In this document: positions 25,201 through 38,439 of the stretch, one piece after another
How the letters are laid out: every line of letters begins with the position of its first letter
Numbering within the stretch: position 1 is the first letter of the stretch
Assembly: GCA_026419785.1 (NCBI GenBank)
Contig: JAODTK010000777.1
Span: 1 to 64,000, forward strand
Source of the DNA: Sclerodactyla briareus
Taxonomy: Eukaryota > Echinodermata > Holothuroidea > Dendrochirotida > Sclerodactylidae
Direction: 5' to 3'
DNA length: 64,000 nt
The notes under the pieces: model-generated
What the model saw: only the letters and a program-made list of their open reading frames with translations
The model's database searches: none
What the model was told of the DNA's origin: nothing
Translations under genes and position numbers: made by a program

Positions 25201-28200
25201 TACCATCCATGCAGACTAAATATCTCAGCAATGGACATATTTACCAATCAATCATCACCCAAGTTGTCGTTCGACCCTCGACAATTTTACTTGCGTCGTC
25301 ATTGCCTACAAGCATCACAGGAAGGAAAGGTAATTTTCAGTATAATTATTATATATCTGGAGTCTTTTCGACAATAACAAATGTCCACAGCTGCCACTGT
25401 GACAATTACAATAGCTTTCTGGTTGTTGTGCCGATGAGTCAGTCAATGATTGTGTAATTGGTTACAACACATTTTTTAAGAGTGCACATACATGTAGGTC
25501 ACGTGGTAGTCATAAATGCTGTATTCAAATCATTTGATGATACAACACCTCCATGTCAGCAGAACCTGAAGGAATAGTGTTCCCGTCAGTTTGTTGTGTT
25601 GTTTGTTTGTTTTGTTTTTATTTAAACACGAAAGGCCGCCGGAGACGTTCGATTATTTACACCAACAAGGATATTCCCTGGAATGGTTTTGGTTGCCGTT
25701 TCTTAACCGAATGAGTTACCCATCCCTTCTTTGGCAGTGTTGCGATACGACGTGCTTCTACCTGAACATTCAAGCTCTGGCGTTTACTCTAAAGGCACAG
25801 TTAGCTGAGGCTCGTACCTGTGTTATCAATTGACTATTGAACCTCTTTCACTTTGGATGCGTACACAAGAACTCGAAATAACGATCTTCAGATCTCCCGT
25901 ACAATCATTCCTCAATTTTCGTTGCGACTCGACGCGTGAAATTAACATCGAGGGGGACCAACAGACAGGGAGACGCCTCGTCTTAAATTTCGTGGTAAGA
26001 AATAATGTCATTTACAATTTCTCGTGACAATATCACAATATGATCTCTCAGATAAAATTTGTTGAACTATTTTTAACATCCGCATTTCAATCTGTATTTC
26101 ATTGGTATAACCAAGGACTGCCATTTATGCTAGAATAACTGAATATCATACGAAAACAATTGGCTTTGATAATCAATTATATATTTTAAATTCTTAATGA
26201 CTACATTTCTCATGTTCGTGTTTGAATCTGACAAACCGAGGATTTTTTTTAACACTTCCAGCATACTATGTTAGACTGAAACTCTTTATGGGCCTCCCGC
26301 TGGCGTGCCAAGGGTGCGTGTGTGTTGACGTCGAGGTCTGGGGCGCTTGGTTCCACCATCCGGGAACGGTCGTGCAGAGCTAGTTCCAACCAACAAGCTT
26401 CCAGTTTTATGCTTTTATGTTGATGCTCAGTGTCATGAATTTGATCTCAGTTGAAAACTGGCTAATGGAAGTCACAAACCCAACGTTCTGATTACAGTAT
26501 GTTTAGGTACGATGGTACCATGTGTTAGTATTCGACTGATTTTTGCTCAAGTTTCTCCTTACAACAAGGATATATTTCTAGTAAGATTGGTAATGTAGTT
26601 TTTGTTTCAAGAACCGAGGTGGAGTCCGTTATCTAGTAACAGTATAGAAACCCACTTTGTGCCGGTCGTCACACTTTTTTATCCATGCAACTCCAGTTAT
26701 AGGCACGTTTATTTTTAGATATACAAGTCATTTTTTTTCCGCTGAACACTTGGGCACTTTGCCGTGGTCGTGTGTGTCAGTCCGTATTGCGCGGAGCAAT
26801 ATCTACTGATCCGTGAATGATCTCATGATGGAAATTGTAGATGGAGACATGGTCAAGTGCCCCCAATTTGAGCCAGAACGACCATACCTGCATAAATCAC
26901 GAATTCAGGAAAAATAGCGGGATTGTTGGGTACAAGATAGATCACAATCGGCAATTGCCGTGCTGTGTGTATGTTGCAACTAGAAGGATACCGAAATGAT
27001 TAGATTCGGCTCAGTTATGGCAATGAGATGGTCTAATTTGTATAAGAAACTGCCTAGGTAAGTACGGGTGACGGCATACCTGAACGAATCCCAGCAAGGA
27101 CTGATCCAAGATTCCACGAAAAACCTGGATCCTAGTCTTGGTCCATGACACCTACAGGCCGAAGGATTTGCGCCCCCCCCCCCGAATGTGTGCCCAAAGC
27201 CAGATATCCACGAATCGTCGAATGATGCAGCGTCTTCCCTGACTCCACAAATTGAGACCCTGCAGTCGTACTATTCCGCAACCCGTCCCATAAACCAGTT
27301 CAAACCACACGTTGTAAAGTGTTGGCCCAGAGTACTCCACAACTTGTGACAGCAGATAAGAAGTCGCGGCTCCGGAGGTTCCGCGGGCTTCAGTCTGAAC
27401 CTTTCATTCGACGTGCTGCCCTCCGGTGGATAACAGCGGCAGAGAATTGCCGCGTTCGAACACTAACAAATCTGGATGATGAACTCTAGCGGATAAGAGG
27501 GTTCGGAGGAGGGCGCCCACCCCCCGCCCTGCGTCAATCTCTTGGATGGAGACCCTGACGGTACCAGACTCTGCTACAATAGGGATATAGTAGTGTGTCT
27601 AGTTCGCATGATCTATGCCAAATTCCAAAGTTCATCTGATTACGGGAAACTTAGGTAGGTGCGTCTATTTTTAGTTAACTCCCGCAACCTGATCGGATAC
27701 CGGTCGCAAATTAGGAAAAGAATGCAGGCATACAATATGGAGACGGTTTTGCATGTTTTATATTTTCTGTAAAAAACGTTTGTGAGAACAGAAAATTGTT
27801 CGAGTGTAGGAATGAATTGTTACCATAATTACTAGTAAGGGCAACATTCACAAGATGCCCTTTTGCACAGCAATAGTTATAGCTATTCACGTATTGATAG
27901 CCTGTCAGATTATGTATTTTTGTGATTAAGACACTGTTTCAATCCCTCTCCAACGTAACGATATGTCGTTTGAAAATGTTTTGGCTAGATTTCGTTCAGG
28001 GGACGTGAGGATGTTGACTGCCCAACACATGTAGATAGTGCTTCCTCGCCAACAGTCCGATTGATATATAACCACTATCAAAAACATTGAAACAATGTTA
28101 CACAAACTCTAACGTTTGGAGGACCTTTTCGGGAGTCCACATTGTTAGGTTCTCCAATGTTAGCTTTTTTTTTTTAATTTACCCGAATGCAACAGTGTCA

Positions 28201-30119
28201 TATAAAAACTGGTTGGTGACATGGTAGAGAACTTTTAATAGTTGAGATAACAGAACATGTTGCTAATACTGACATTTTATGACCATAGGGGTACTGACAG
28301 CCCCGATTACTCTAATTAGACTACATTATGTAGGGGTTCATGCATTGCATTCTAGTAACCACTGGGATTTCCACTGGAAAACTGCGCCGCTACTTAATAT
28401 TCCATATAGCCATATTATTGCGGTATAAAACGCCGTTACGGATTTGACTATTCGCCTATTTGTGCGATAGGTAATTCAAATGGTCACCATTCTAATTCGC
28501 AATTGGCATGAGTTTTACTTTTCATTGGTGAAGGCCTGCCTCCTTTAGGGACAGTCACGGCATGTTAGTTCCAGTTTTTGCACAGAACAAGACAGCGTTT
28601 TACAGGTCACGATGAATATTGTTAAAAGAAAGGACGTTAAGCAATTTAAAGTGACGCCACGGTATAGTCGTTACTGCCAGTACTTGTTATAGTAAAACCA
28701 CGGTCCAGATACGGTACCTGTCCATTTGATGTCAATTGTAATACCAGTGGATGATAATGAGTGTGTTGCAAGTGCCTTTTTTCTTGTTATTCTAGTATGG
28801 CTTCGTTGTTTTCGTGTACAATCAACCCGATGTAATTTATTTAGAATAAATCTGATGATTGTTTGGCTATAAACTTCCAAAAATGTCTACTCCTACCTTC
28901 CGAATAATTAAACGTAACGGTGGGTCCAACTTTACAATCATGAATTGACTAGGTTTTCATATCACAAAAGTCACTGTTGTGGGTCGCATCATCCTCTTCA
29001 ATATCGTTTAGCCGTAACCCCCCCTACTACACCGGTTATGCAAGCCAAGAGCTTTACAGTGTCAATGTTGACCCCATGGATAAAGTAATTTCAGCTTTTT
29101 GTGACAATCTTATTTTTTTTATTATTATCATTCACGAAGTTGGAATACAAACTACATGTGGATAATCTAACATTCATTTTTTGACATACCAATAAGATGG
29201 CGAGTTTCCCTCACTCCTTGCGATTGATGTGAACTCAATTCTAGCCGAACGTTTTATACTGATTGTTGCAACCTTGCAAAGCGATGTTAAGACCATTTTT
29301 GGTCAGACAGTTGATATGTGTGACCAAATATTGCTAACTGGTAATATACAATGATTTACTATTCGAGCTAGCGAGAGGAAGGCAATTTGATTTGCTGTCT
29401 GGCTGCTACAAGATGTTTGCGATAATTCTGGTCTGCTTTATCTCGATTGTCAAGTGTAACAGTTAACGCTATCAATGTTAGGATAAACATATCGGAAGAC
29501 AACTACTGCTCGTACGGCTGTATACAATTACTAATTACGCATGGGAGCAATGTAATTTCATCAGATAATCGTCATCAAACCTAATAGCAGCGGTTTATCA
29601 GCTGTGTGGCCATTTGCTATCGAATGCTAACTTTTTTTTTTATAGTGCATAGTCGATTCCAACAATGGTCCATGGGCTTTGCATAAAATTGAAAAGTTGC
29701 ACGTTGAATGCTACTGCTCAACTTTGTGTGAGCTGTACCGTCGGGCCCTGCCCCAAACATGTACGATAGAATTTCGGGTAACAGAAAACTGACAAGCGTT
29801 TGAGAAGGTATCAGCTATACCGTCCTAAATACACATAAATCGCTTATCCCCGAATCCTTATCCCAAGATTTAACTAGTCTGGCGTTTTCACATCAAGTTC
29901 CATGGCAATTTTATCCTCGTATATCCCATATCGGCGGGCGAATGTTCTAACAATTCTAGCAGAGAATTTACCATCATTGGGTAAGCACCGTCCATGTTTC
30001 CGTATAGTTCCTGCCTAAATTATCGATAGCCTTTAATCTCAGCCATCCTCGAGCGGGAGTCGACAGTATACCCATACGGAACTCAAATTCGATAGCTATT
30101 TGATTCTGCTAGTAACTGA
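22286..30119. other. Long spacer, nothing recognised
   Basis: Nearly 8 kb without a supported gene, RNA or mobile element. A poly-C run sits at about 27,174-27,184, and 27.35-27.55 kb is locally richer in GC. All open frames are short and unremarkable. Small exons, if any, would need transcript or homology data. Confidence 0.45.
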
Positions 30120-30890
30120 TGATGTCTAGAGATTGATGGAAGGGTACTTCTCTTCCATCAAATATTCAGGAGGTGATTTCAGAAAAAGATCTTGGGGTTT
30201 GTTTTGATTCTTCTTTGAAACCTTCTACGCAGTGTGCCGAAGCGTGCTAGAAGAGGGGTAAGGATTCGTGGCTTGACTAGACGATCACTTCATCTTCCTT
30301 GATATGAATTGTGTTCAGGCTGTTTAAGCAACCTGGTGAGACCGCACCGGGAGTATTCTGTACAGTGTGGAATCCTTCCTTTGCAAAAGACAAGCAGGTT
30401 ATTGAAAACGTTCAGCGTAGGGCAACTAGAATGATTGAACGTCTGAAGAAGTATCCTACGAAGAAAGATTCCCAGGCCGTCGCTGGACTAACTACCATGG
30501 AGATGAGGCGAATTCGGGGTGGACTTGATTCCAGGTTTTCAAAATTGTCCATGGACTCGTTGGCCTTTCCTTCCACTCTTTCTTTTGAATTTTTCCAATG
30601 TTACTGCAAATAGAATCCACTGTCTCAAGCTTCGTGGCAAGCGCTGCAGATTGGACATTCGTAAATATTTCTTCTCGAGAGAGTGATCAATGAGTGGAAT
30701 GTCTTCCTGAAAATGTTGTTCTCTCTAAGCGTGTGAATGCATTCAAGAAAGTCTTGATTTATTTTTCAGGAATCACGGGCGAAATTATAGTGGTTTTGGT
30801 TCTGTTTATTGTGGGATGTTGTGGCTCCGGGGTCGTTTATGAGGAATCTGTCCTTCCTGACCATATTCACTAAATAACTAAACTAAATAA
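30120..30890 (+). mobile_element. CR1/L2-like LINE, 3' end fragment
   Basis: The plus strand shows the C-terminal part of a non-LTR polymerase in shifting frames: a GTSLPSNIQEV block then EKDLGVCFDSSLKPS (about 30,140-30,250), a LVRPHREYSVQC block (about 30,330), KDKQVIENVQRRATRMIERL in the 100-codon frame 30,311-30,613, then MEMRRIRG, a VFKIVHGL block, and near the end VNAFKKVL. These are characteristic of the region after the YADD motif in CR1/L2/jockey-type elements. Premature stops and at least three frameshifts make it inactive. The 3' end is followed by short AACTAAATAAATA-like repeats, typical of these elements. The 5' part is missing. Confidence 0.9.
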
Positions 30891-32632
30891 ATACTAACTA
30901 CCATTATTCAAAATTGACCACAAGTCTAGCCTTTACAAGGTATGACGTAAAGGTATGATTCATTAGGAAGGAATGTACCATCTTCAAACTAACTACACAT
31001 ACACCAGACACAGGAAACCAAGTCCCACAGCCTTCGTTTGGTGACAAGTGACGTAAATGTAAGTAAATGTGAGAATTGAAAGAGACAGTGAAGATGGCAT
31101 GGACTGTTGACAAGGAATGATAAAAGAAAAAATATTCACTTCGGTTGATGGTTCGCCACCCGAGTTTACACTGGCATGATTTGTTCTTTCGTAACCCCTC
31201 CCGCATTACTCCCAGACATATAATTTACCATATATTTGACGAGGCTGTTAAATGTCCTTATCAATATCAATCATTAGGCGACGGAATACCGAAGGCGCCC
31301 GAGACGAGATAGTTATATTGAGACAAGACAATAATTGGAACCAGTATTTTTACATCGCATAATCAAATCAAGACATATATCATTACATATAATTCAATAA
31401 AGTTTCGCTATGATGGCCGGAATTGTGCCATTTTGCTGTAGGGAAATCGTGCAAGTGCTGGAAGATCTCCATGATTGAGGTAAAGGACGTCAGCAGATTT
31501 CACTCTCGCTGCTCTTTTCTGATTATGCATTATTTGGGGGACATATATACCGCTTAGTTGTATATATTGCATAGTAACGCTTCCTATGGTTAGCATAGGC
31601 ACCACCGCAATACTGACTGAGGCTAGGATTCCATAGATGCGTAGTGGTGGCGGTAATTATGGATAGAATCCTAAGGTTTGCGAGACGAGGTCGACATTTT
31701 GGGAGAGATTGAATTGTATAATAATGTGGAAGGGCCATAAATATTTAGCAACTCAAGAATAAGGACTTTAAATTGCTCCGTTAGGAATATATCCCATCGA
31801 ATCAAGTTCCCTGATGCGGCATTATCGAATGCATCCCAGTACACATGGTAATTTCCCCTACTCTGTGTTCGTTCCATTTTATTTGGGTGTTATTCTGCTG
31901 CTGTCTCTACAAACCAATTCCAGATGATTTAGATACCTCTCGTGTTTTTACTCGTGTGAATCCGCTATTCATAGAGTCAAATCGCATTCCACATTCGCGT
32001 CTATGAAATCCTTACCTAACGCTGATTGGAGATCGCTATTTGCATATTATGTACTCACTTCGTTTCACGAATAGTTCTCTAACCCATCACGGTGCCAAAG
32101 GCTTCCCATATTACCATATTCTCGAAGTGTGTTAAATTGATAATGTAAAATTACCTAAGAATTGCTTTCTCTAGTTAGACACTTGATTCTCAATTTAACA
32201 CCAGCCAAAAGTAGTTGAACCATAGGCATTACCTATGAACATTCGAATAACCCCTGAAAGTCACGAACGAAGGTCCATTATTCATCCAGCAGAGATTTTG
32301 TTATAAGAATATGGCAGTGTGTATGGACGTCTCTTTATGCATACTTCCCTGATGTGCTGCAGTAGTTTCCACTATAATAGTGATCATGATATGTATCAAA
32401 TATGGGTACTTAGCCGATCATTGGTCATGAATTCACTGATGAGTTTTAGCAACCCGGGGTCCCGGACTCGATTGAACATTTGCTCATGGAACAGGCTAAT
32501 GCCAACAAGACTGTTCAACAAGTCATGTCATTTGACGATCTGTTCATTCTTCGCTATGTCTTCGTTTCTTGATACTTATTCTTCGTCAATAGAGCCTCTG
32601 TTAGCGAGTTGGAGGAAAAATGACATGCCTTC
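30891..32632. other. Spacer, nothing recognised
   Basis: AT-rich DNA with short open frames only; no repeat structure was detected by eye. Confidence 0.5.
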
Positions 32633-32884
32633 CCAGCAAACACGAACCGTTTTCGAAAATATTTTCCCAATGTTTTCAGAAAAATGTTTTCTTTGAGTAA
32701 CCTAAATGTTATGAGACGTTTCATTACATTCAAAGAACGTTTTGAGAAATTTCTGAGAACATTTGTAAGGAACACTTAACCTTAATCTTTTAGGAACAAT
32801 TTCAGAATTTCGGAAAAAAAGTCTTCAAAAAACATTTGGCAAAACATGTTAAAAATATTTTTAAAACGTGTTTGTGTTTGCTGG
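32633..32884. mobile_element. 252-bp MITE with ~33-bp terminal inverted repeats
   Basis: The left end reads CCAGCAAACACGAA...CGTTTT...AAAATATTTT. The right end is its reverse complement with a few mismatches (AAAATATTTT...AAAACGTG...GTGTTTGCTGG). The two ends are flanked by TTC on both sides, a candidate 3-bp target-site duplication. The interior is built of AACGTTTT- and TTTTCAGAAA-like motifs and has no coding capacity. Elements starting CCCAGCAAAC are common in aquatic animals. A 3-bp duplication would suit a PIF/Harbinger-type transposase, but superfamily is inference. Confidence 0.82.
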
Positions 32885-34789
32885 TTCCTCCCCAGTTCAA
32901 GTTCAAGTCGAAAACACTGAAATACATTCATACTTTCTTGTCACTATCGTACGGCATTATTTTAATCTGTTTGGAAACCTTTATTCTCTCTACGATTATA
33001 ATATAAGTTAAGTTAGATCTAGACCTATGATATTATTGTAATATTATTGTAAGTCATCCTGTTGTTTTGGGAAACAGGTTTGTTTTGCTATACTGAATTT
33101 CTGGTGGTTACGGTGGTTGTGGTTGTGTACCCCCATATAAGTAGAAAATAATGTATTTTAGTAACGTTTTTGGTGGTCTTTTTTCCCGTTCCTCTTTCTT
33201 CGCACAGTGCCAGTTTGAGGTAACACTGTATGGTGTACAATGTTGTAATATATCTCTATATTGTTCTGTTCAGCAGTTTATTCAAAAAATTCTTAGAAAA
33301 AAAATATTTAGTGTGACACTCAAATTTGAATTGAAAGAGGACAATAGGTGTTTGCCCCGAAGCAATTATCATGGAGGTAAGAGGTGAGAGGAGGAACGGA
33401 ACCCGAAGTGTCTTTGTCATTCATCAGTGTTGATCCCACTTGACTTATAACCCATTAAAAGGAATTCCTCTACTGTAGAATTACCCCTCCTCTTTTTCGC
33501 CTCTGGGATCTAAAACGTGAAATATGAATATCGGGGCGTGGTCAGATTTACGGTCAGACCTCATGTCGAGAATGTACCCGCACCTTCGTGTAGGCGAGAC
33601 ACTAATTCTCTTCTCGACCAATTGGCCCAATATTTTCCAACTCGTTTCCCGACTGCCTTGCTGTAACCATATCATACTACACAAATGAACAGATTTTATT
33701 CGAATTATATACGAATGAACCTGGACTATTTTTAGGCCGGATATATATTTCCGAATAAGACGACTGCATTTTTTTCGTGGGTGTATGTGGGTGTGTTGTG
33801 GCGTTTCATTTCGAAGTTCTGTTAGCTGTAATACGGTTATAAAGAAAAAATCCTGCTGTTTGGAGTCAGGTGGAGGTTAATAGAGGTCTAAATCTGGAAA
33901 GTTCGTGAGCCTCATGATTGTGCAACAACATGATGTAGAGAGTTTATCCTTACATGATTGGTTGTTAGTTGGAGTAGATGTTCCTTATCGTTTGTGGGTC
34001 AGCGAAGGTCCACCTAAGTCGTTGAACATTATATATCCACATCTAGGTAGTATTAGGTCTTACACAATTCATCATCATTGACCTATGTTGTTAAACCTCT
34101 ACTACAACTGCACATAAGCTGAGTCCGTCTTCTCCACCATTTTCATGGTAAATCTGAACTTCCATCAATTTGTTCAACTATGTCGAAACAAATTGCGTCT
34201 GGCCAGACAGACTGTTCTTTGACTGTTTCTGACAAAAATGTGGAAAATGTCTACCATGTGCATGCATGCATTCTGCCTCCAATCCCAATACATACATCAT
34301 ATTACCCTCCTGCACAAGCTGATACTACCCATGCTATCATAGTCGATGTCAGACAAAGGGAGCGCGGTCTGTTGGCGCCACGTGTTCAGCAGAGTAAAAA
34401 TATGTCAATAGAGGAGTTACCCACAAGAGATCGCTGAAACCTTACCTGGTTGAGAAAAAAACCACTGGTATGCGTCTCGATGAAAAACATTTAGGTATGA
34501 GTAGTATAAGCTGATAATTTTCGCTAATCCATTATTGTGTCATGCCAGGTAAAGAGCTCGCCAGAATCGACGCGAAGGAATGTACGCCACTTACGTACGT
34601 ACGTACGTCGGCTTCAACTGAGGGTAATGAATTTACACTTAGGAGCAATAGCAGGGTACGTTTCGTTCATATACCCACGAAAATTCCCATCAGAAACGTA
34701 ACTACCGGTCTCACTTGACAATCATAATATTTTTTTTCTTCATTTCTAGGCTGTAGAAGGTCAATGAACTAAACAAAAAGACGTATCTG
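32885..34789. other. Spacer; CG-containing ACGT run near its end
   Basis: No gene recognised. Four ACGT units (16 bp, self-complementary) lie at 34,593-34,608. An 85-codon open frame (34,180-34,437) has no family signature. Confidence 0.45.
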
Positions 34790-35340
34790 TGCACATTCAC
34801 TGCCTCAAGAGGTATCTATTCCTGCAGAGCCGCTGGCGTCCCCCGTGTGCCCTCACCACGCGGAGCTCGAAACTCAGGTGGACTTCCCGAAGCATCGTTT
34901 ATTAGTACGCAGGGGTGTCACGTTCGAAACGCCGGCGTTCGATAATGTTCTGACAGCGCGCCGAGGGCTCACGTGGTCGGCAGAAACAGCGAGGGCGCGG
35001 GGCGAGTCGGGTATCGACCGCGGCCCTAGGGTTATTTCCACGTACGCGGTGTCTGCAACGTTTCCTAATTTGCGAGCCCGCACGTGGTCTCTGAAGTGTG
35101 AGGGCGTGAACGACCCTGTTCATGATTCGCGCATGACGTGCGCTCGCTGCCTTAACATGGATTCCCACGTACGCTGTAGGGTATGAATGTATGTACGTAC
35201 GTACGACGACTACCTTTTCGCGTACGTGAGAGGACGGCCCAGCTTCCTCTCGGTTGCACGTGGACATCGAAACTTGCAGTAGACCTCCCGCAAACATCTC
35301 TCATAAGGGCTGAGCGTCCACGTCCCGCTTCTCCTTGGTG
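34790..35340. promoter_or_regulatory. Isolated CpG-dense, GC-rich patch
   Basis: In 34,861-35,150 I count about 38 CpG dinucleotides in 290 bp, well above the number expected from base composition, while the surrounding DNA is AT-rich and CpG-poor. Overlapping open frames occur on both strands (34,845-35,186 plus; 34,902-35,297 minus), as expected in GC-rich DNA. GTACGTACGTACG at 35,193-35,205 mirrors the ACGT run at 34,593. The patch could be an unmethylated promoter or first exon, or an inserted GC-rich element. No protein similarity was recognised, so its role is open. Confidence 0.5.
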
Positions 35341-35440
35341 GCCCACCACAGTAAATATTCACTTTTGGTAAAATCATACTGAGATAAGCGGATATTTAAA
35401 ATATTTTGAGTCTTGTAAACACTCGACCCTAACATGGTGC

Positions 35441-35441
<1 letters not shown>

Positions 35442-35523
<82 letters not shown>

Positions 35524-35547
35524 TAATAATAATAATAATAATAATAA
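35442..35547. repeat. AAT microsatellite
   Basis: About 105 bp of near-pure AAT with two AAAT interruptions. It produces artificial poly-Ile, poly-Leu or poly-Tyr frames on the minus strand. Confidence 0.97.
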
Positions 35548-37319
35548 GTAGCGGCCGCCGAACCCCATAATCGACTTAGCAATACTGAAGCTCCACCACA
35601 TAGTTGAAGAAAGAAAGAGAACAAATTGAGATCCAAGCATGTGGACACTCACGGCCTAGAGTGTACCGGTGGTGATCGGGCAACTGGAAGAAGTATCCAA
35701 CAACTTAGATTGACATCTGGAAGAGATTCCTGGACAACACAGCGTACGCCCCCTAGACAAAGACAGACTCTACTTGGCAGTGCCCATATCCTCAGACGGT
35801 GCTCGACCTCCCAGAGTCCGGGTTAGAATAAATGTCACCTGAAATCAACGAAAATCAAGGTAGTGAAGGGATTTACGATCTTTGGCTTCTATTTTTCCCC
35901 TTTTTATAAATTATCCATAATTTCTTGCAAACATTCCAATAATTGCAGTAATTTGGCGAGGCTGCTGAATGTCGTTTCCAAAAAACAGTCATATCGCGAT
36001 GTAGGACTGACGACAGACATTTTGCGCATTAGATGGTATATTTTGCTCTGACATACTTCGCTACTCCCCTATATAGTTAGCATGTTTACCACTTTACCAT
36101 GATTCGTCAAGTCCATTCACTGCAGGAATCACCCAAACTCGCTGCCACATTAAATCCTTCATTCACTATCGAAATCTCCGTGTTTCTAATTGATGGTGAG
36201 TATGCGTGTGCTTTGTTTAATTAGGTCTAAGTTACTCTAAATGCTTGATGAACTCAAAAAGTGTGACGTTTATAAGGTATGATGCAAAATAACTTAATAC
36301 AAGGCAGAACGTCTGTCATTCTTGGCAGCCATGACGCACTGAATGTGTCAGGTATTACGTTTGTTCCAATAAAACGTCTTGCAATGTAAACCCCATCTAG
36401 CGATGAACGCTAGAAATAGATATAATATAAAAAGTGCACATCAGCACCTCATATTTCAGCGAAAGAAATTAACCTCTTGCAGCGCTATCGATATGGAATT
36501 CATCCCGCAGTGGTGTAGATACTGAAAGTACGTCGTCACGTCCTGGCGGATAGTTTTGTGTATGATAAACTCTTGAGACGTCATAAGCCTAAAACGCCTA
36601 GTAGCCTGCCGCCGGTACGTAAACTGATACTGATGAACTTTTATAACGCGTTTCGTTAAGGTGTTGTTCCCATTCTTCTACGTGGACCCATGGGAGTTTC
36701 GAACCAACTTCCCTGGAGGCACTATAGGCACATAGGCCTAGATACTAAGATTATGCACATATTGTCATCTTTGATTAAATCTGAGGTACACGTGATCTAA
36801 CAGGATGAGCCTCTTGCTAAATAATGGAATTAACTACCGCAAAGCTCATACTACGTTTCGATAGCGTACAATTAACGTCAGGGCTAACCAGGTTGAGAGC
36901 AGATACACCACCGCATTACTTACTTTCTGTTTCAATTGTGGCGTACCAATCAGTGGTAAGAACGAAAGTCATGAAAACTACCGACGTCGTCACTGCAAGA
37001 CCGGCCCATTCCTCACAGATTTATTAGGGAAACAACATTATACTCTCCCCCATAACAAGTGGATTTGTACTATAGCAATCTGTATCCAGTATAAAAGGCC
37101 TATGGTGGACATATACGTTTGCAGTTCACTTTGTGTTGTCATTTCAGTTGAGTAGAATAACCATTTGAGAGTCAATTAGTTGATTAAAGTGTTGATTAGA
37201 AAAGACCTCTGACATCTATCTCTCCATCACAACGAACCGAAATATATTCCAATTGATTGTCATGAATTCAGAATTGAAATCAACCTGACGTATACTCTGG
37301 TGGTAGCACTTTCCTAACT
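35548..37319. other. Spacer, nothing recognised
   Basis: No supported feature. GTTTCGAACCAA near 36,688 looks like a decayed B-box on the minus strand, but no A-box or tRNA fold accompanies it. Confidence 0.5.
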
Positions 37320-37705
37320 AACGTTTTTCAATGTTCTGGTTGGCAAACAGGCGGATGTACAAAGTAATTGTTCGGTATAACTGATGACAGGTGAAGTACT
37401 TCCTGGTACGGAATAGGAAACCCAATTTTCTGGAAGCAATGATTGTCGGATAGACTGGATATGAGAGTTCCAAGACAAGTTACTGGCGATTTCCATACCA
37501 AGAATATTAAGTGAAGCAGACTGCGGGAGGACCTGATCAGCCATGGGAAGGATGGGTGCGTCGGAATCACGCTCTCCAAAAGTAAGCTGGTTTGGGGTTT
37601 TAGTTTGATTGAAAGCAACCAGATTAGTCCCCACTCCAAAATAGATTTCATGTCACTGGTCAACTGACTAGCAACGGGGGAGCGATACTGAGCAATTTTG
37701 AACAA
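37320..37705 (-). mobile_element. Jockey-like LINE, reverse transcriptase fragment
   Basis: The minus strand carries two overlapping frames, 37,705-37,328 and 37,634-37,314, that together read as one polymerase segment with a frameshift near 37,620. The sequence QLTSDMKSILEWG, then a TKTPNQLTFGERD block, and SLNILGMEIASNLSWNSHI match the segment that follows the YADD box in jockey/CR1-group enzymes, where LDILGM and LSWNSHI are typical. The YADD box itself is not seen upstream. Only about 390 bp survive, so it is a truncated dead copy. Confidence 0.85.
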
Positions 37706-38221
37706 CTCATTTCGTATCTGGGGGTAGAGAAACCAGAGTGAATGATGAAGGGTGGATCATCAGCGAAATAATGGTTACGATATGTGGTAGAGCTAAAAGG
37801 TCATTAATGAAGATGAGAAAAGGTCGGCTAATGGTAAGATACTTCAACACATCCAACCCTTACTCTTACCTTACCTTACTCACCCTTGCATGGTATGTTG
37901 TACGAAGCGGAAAGGAGCTGTGTTCATTGTTATTCAAATTATGCTGTTGCTTCCAGGTCATTCTACTACTCCTAACATGAAAATGAGTAAGCATTTCCTC
38001 TGCCATTTTTTCATGTATATATTTATATTGTAATGGGAGATAAAAAAAATAAAAAAAGAGCACTGAGGCTAAGAAGCCTAAAACGATAAATATCGTCTGT
38101 GGAAAATATAATTTGAAGATCGTTTGTGTAGTTGCCGAATACAGAGACTCCATCACACACTCACCAGCAACATCCTTCTATAATGCCTATTCTTTTACGA
38201 GTAATATAGCAACAACGGATA

Positions 38222-38410
38222 TGTTTGTTTGTTTGTTTGTTGTATTTATTAGGATCTCTCTTCGAGACCCGAAGGCCAAAATACAAGAAACTTACAATTA
38301 ATGAATAGGAACATCCGCTGTGCTTACATGAATACAAGGAAAAGTACAAACTAACAGAAAACTCATTTGTTGAGGAGTCTGCAAAGTAACGGGACAGCGC
38401 TATTCCCGTA
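38222..38410 (-). mobile_element. LINE 3'-UTR fragment with TTTG tail
   Basis: On the minus strand the sequence runs through GGTCTCGAAGAGAGATCCTA and AATAAATACAACAAACAAAC, ending in an AAAC-type microsatellite tail (TTTG repeats at 38,223-38,240 on the plus strand). A GGTCTC-GAGATCC-TAATAAATAC end followed by a short repeat tail is typical of CR1/L2-type LINE 3' ends. No coding sequence is attached. Confidence 0.65.
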
Positions 38411-38439
38411 CCTATCATGGCCAACTACCAAGATTTCCA

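Noticed and set aside
34845..35297. Overlapping 113- and 131-codon frames on opposite strands
   Set aside because: They lie in the CpG-dense patch, where stop codons are rare. Neither shows a recognisable motif.
35301..35652. Poly-Leu, poly-Ile and poly-Tyr membrane-like proteins
   Set aside because: Artefacts of translating the AAT microsatellite at 35,442-35,547.
36660..36720. tRNA-like B-box on the minus strand
   Set aside because: The box has an inserted base and no A-box or fold accompanies it.
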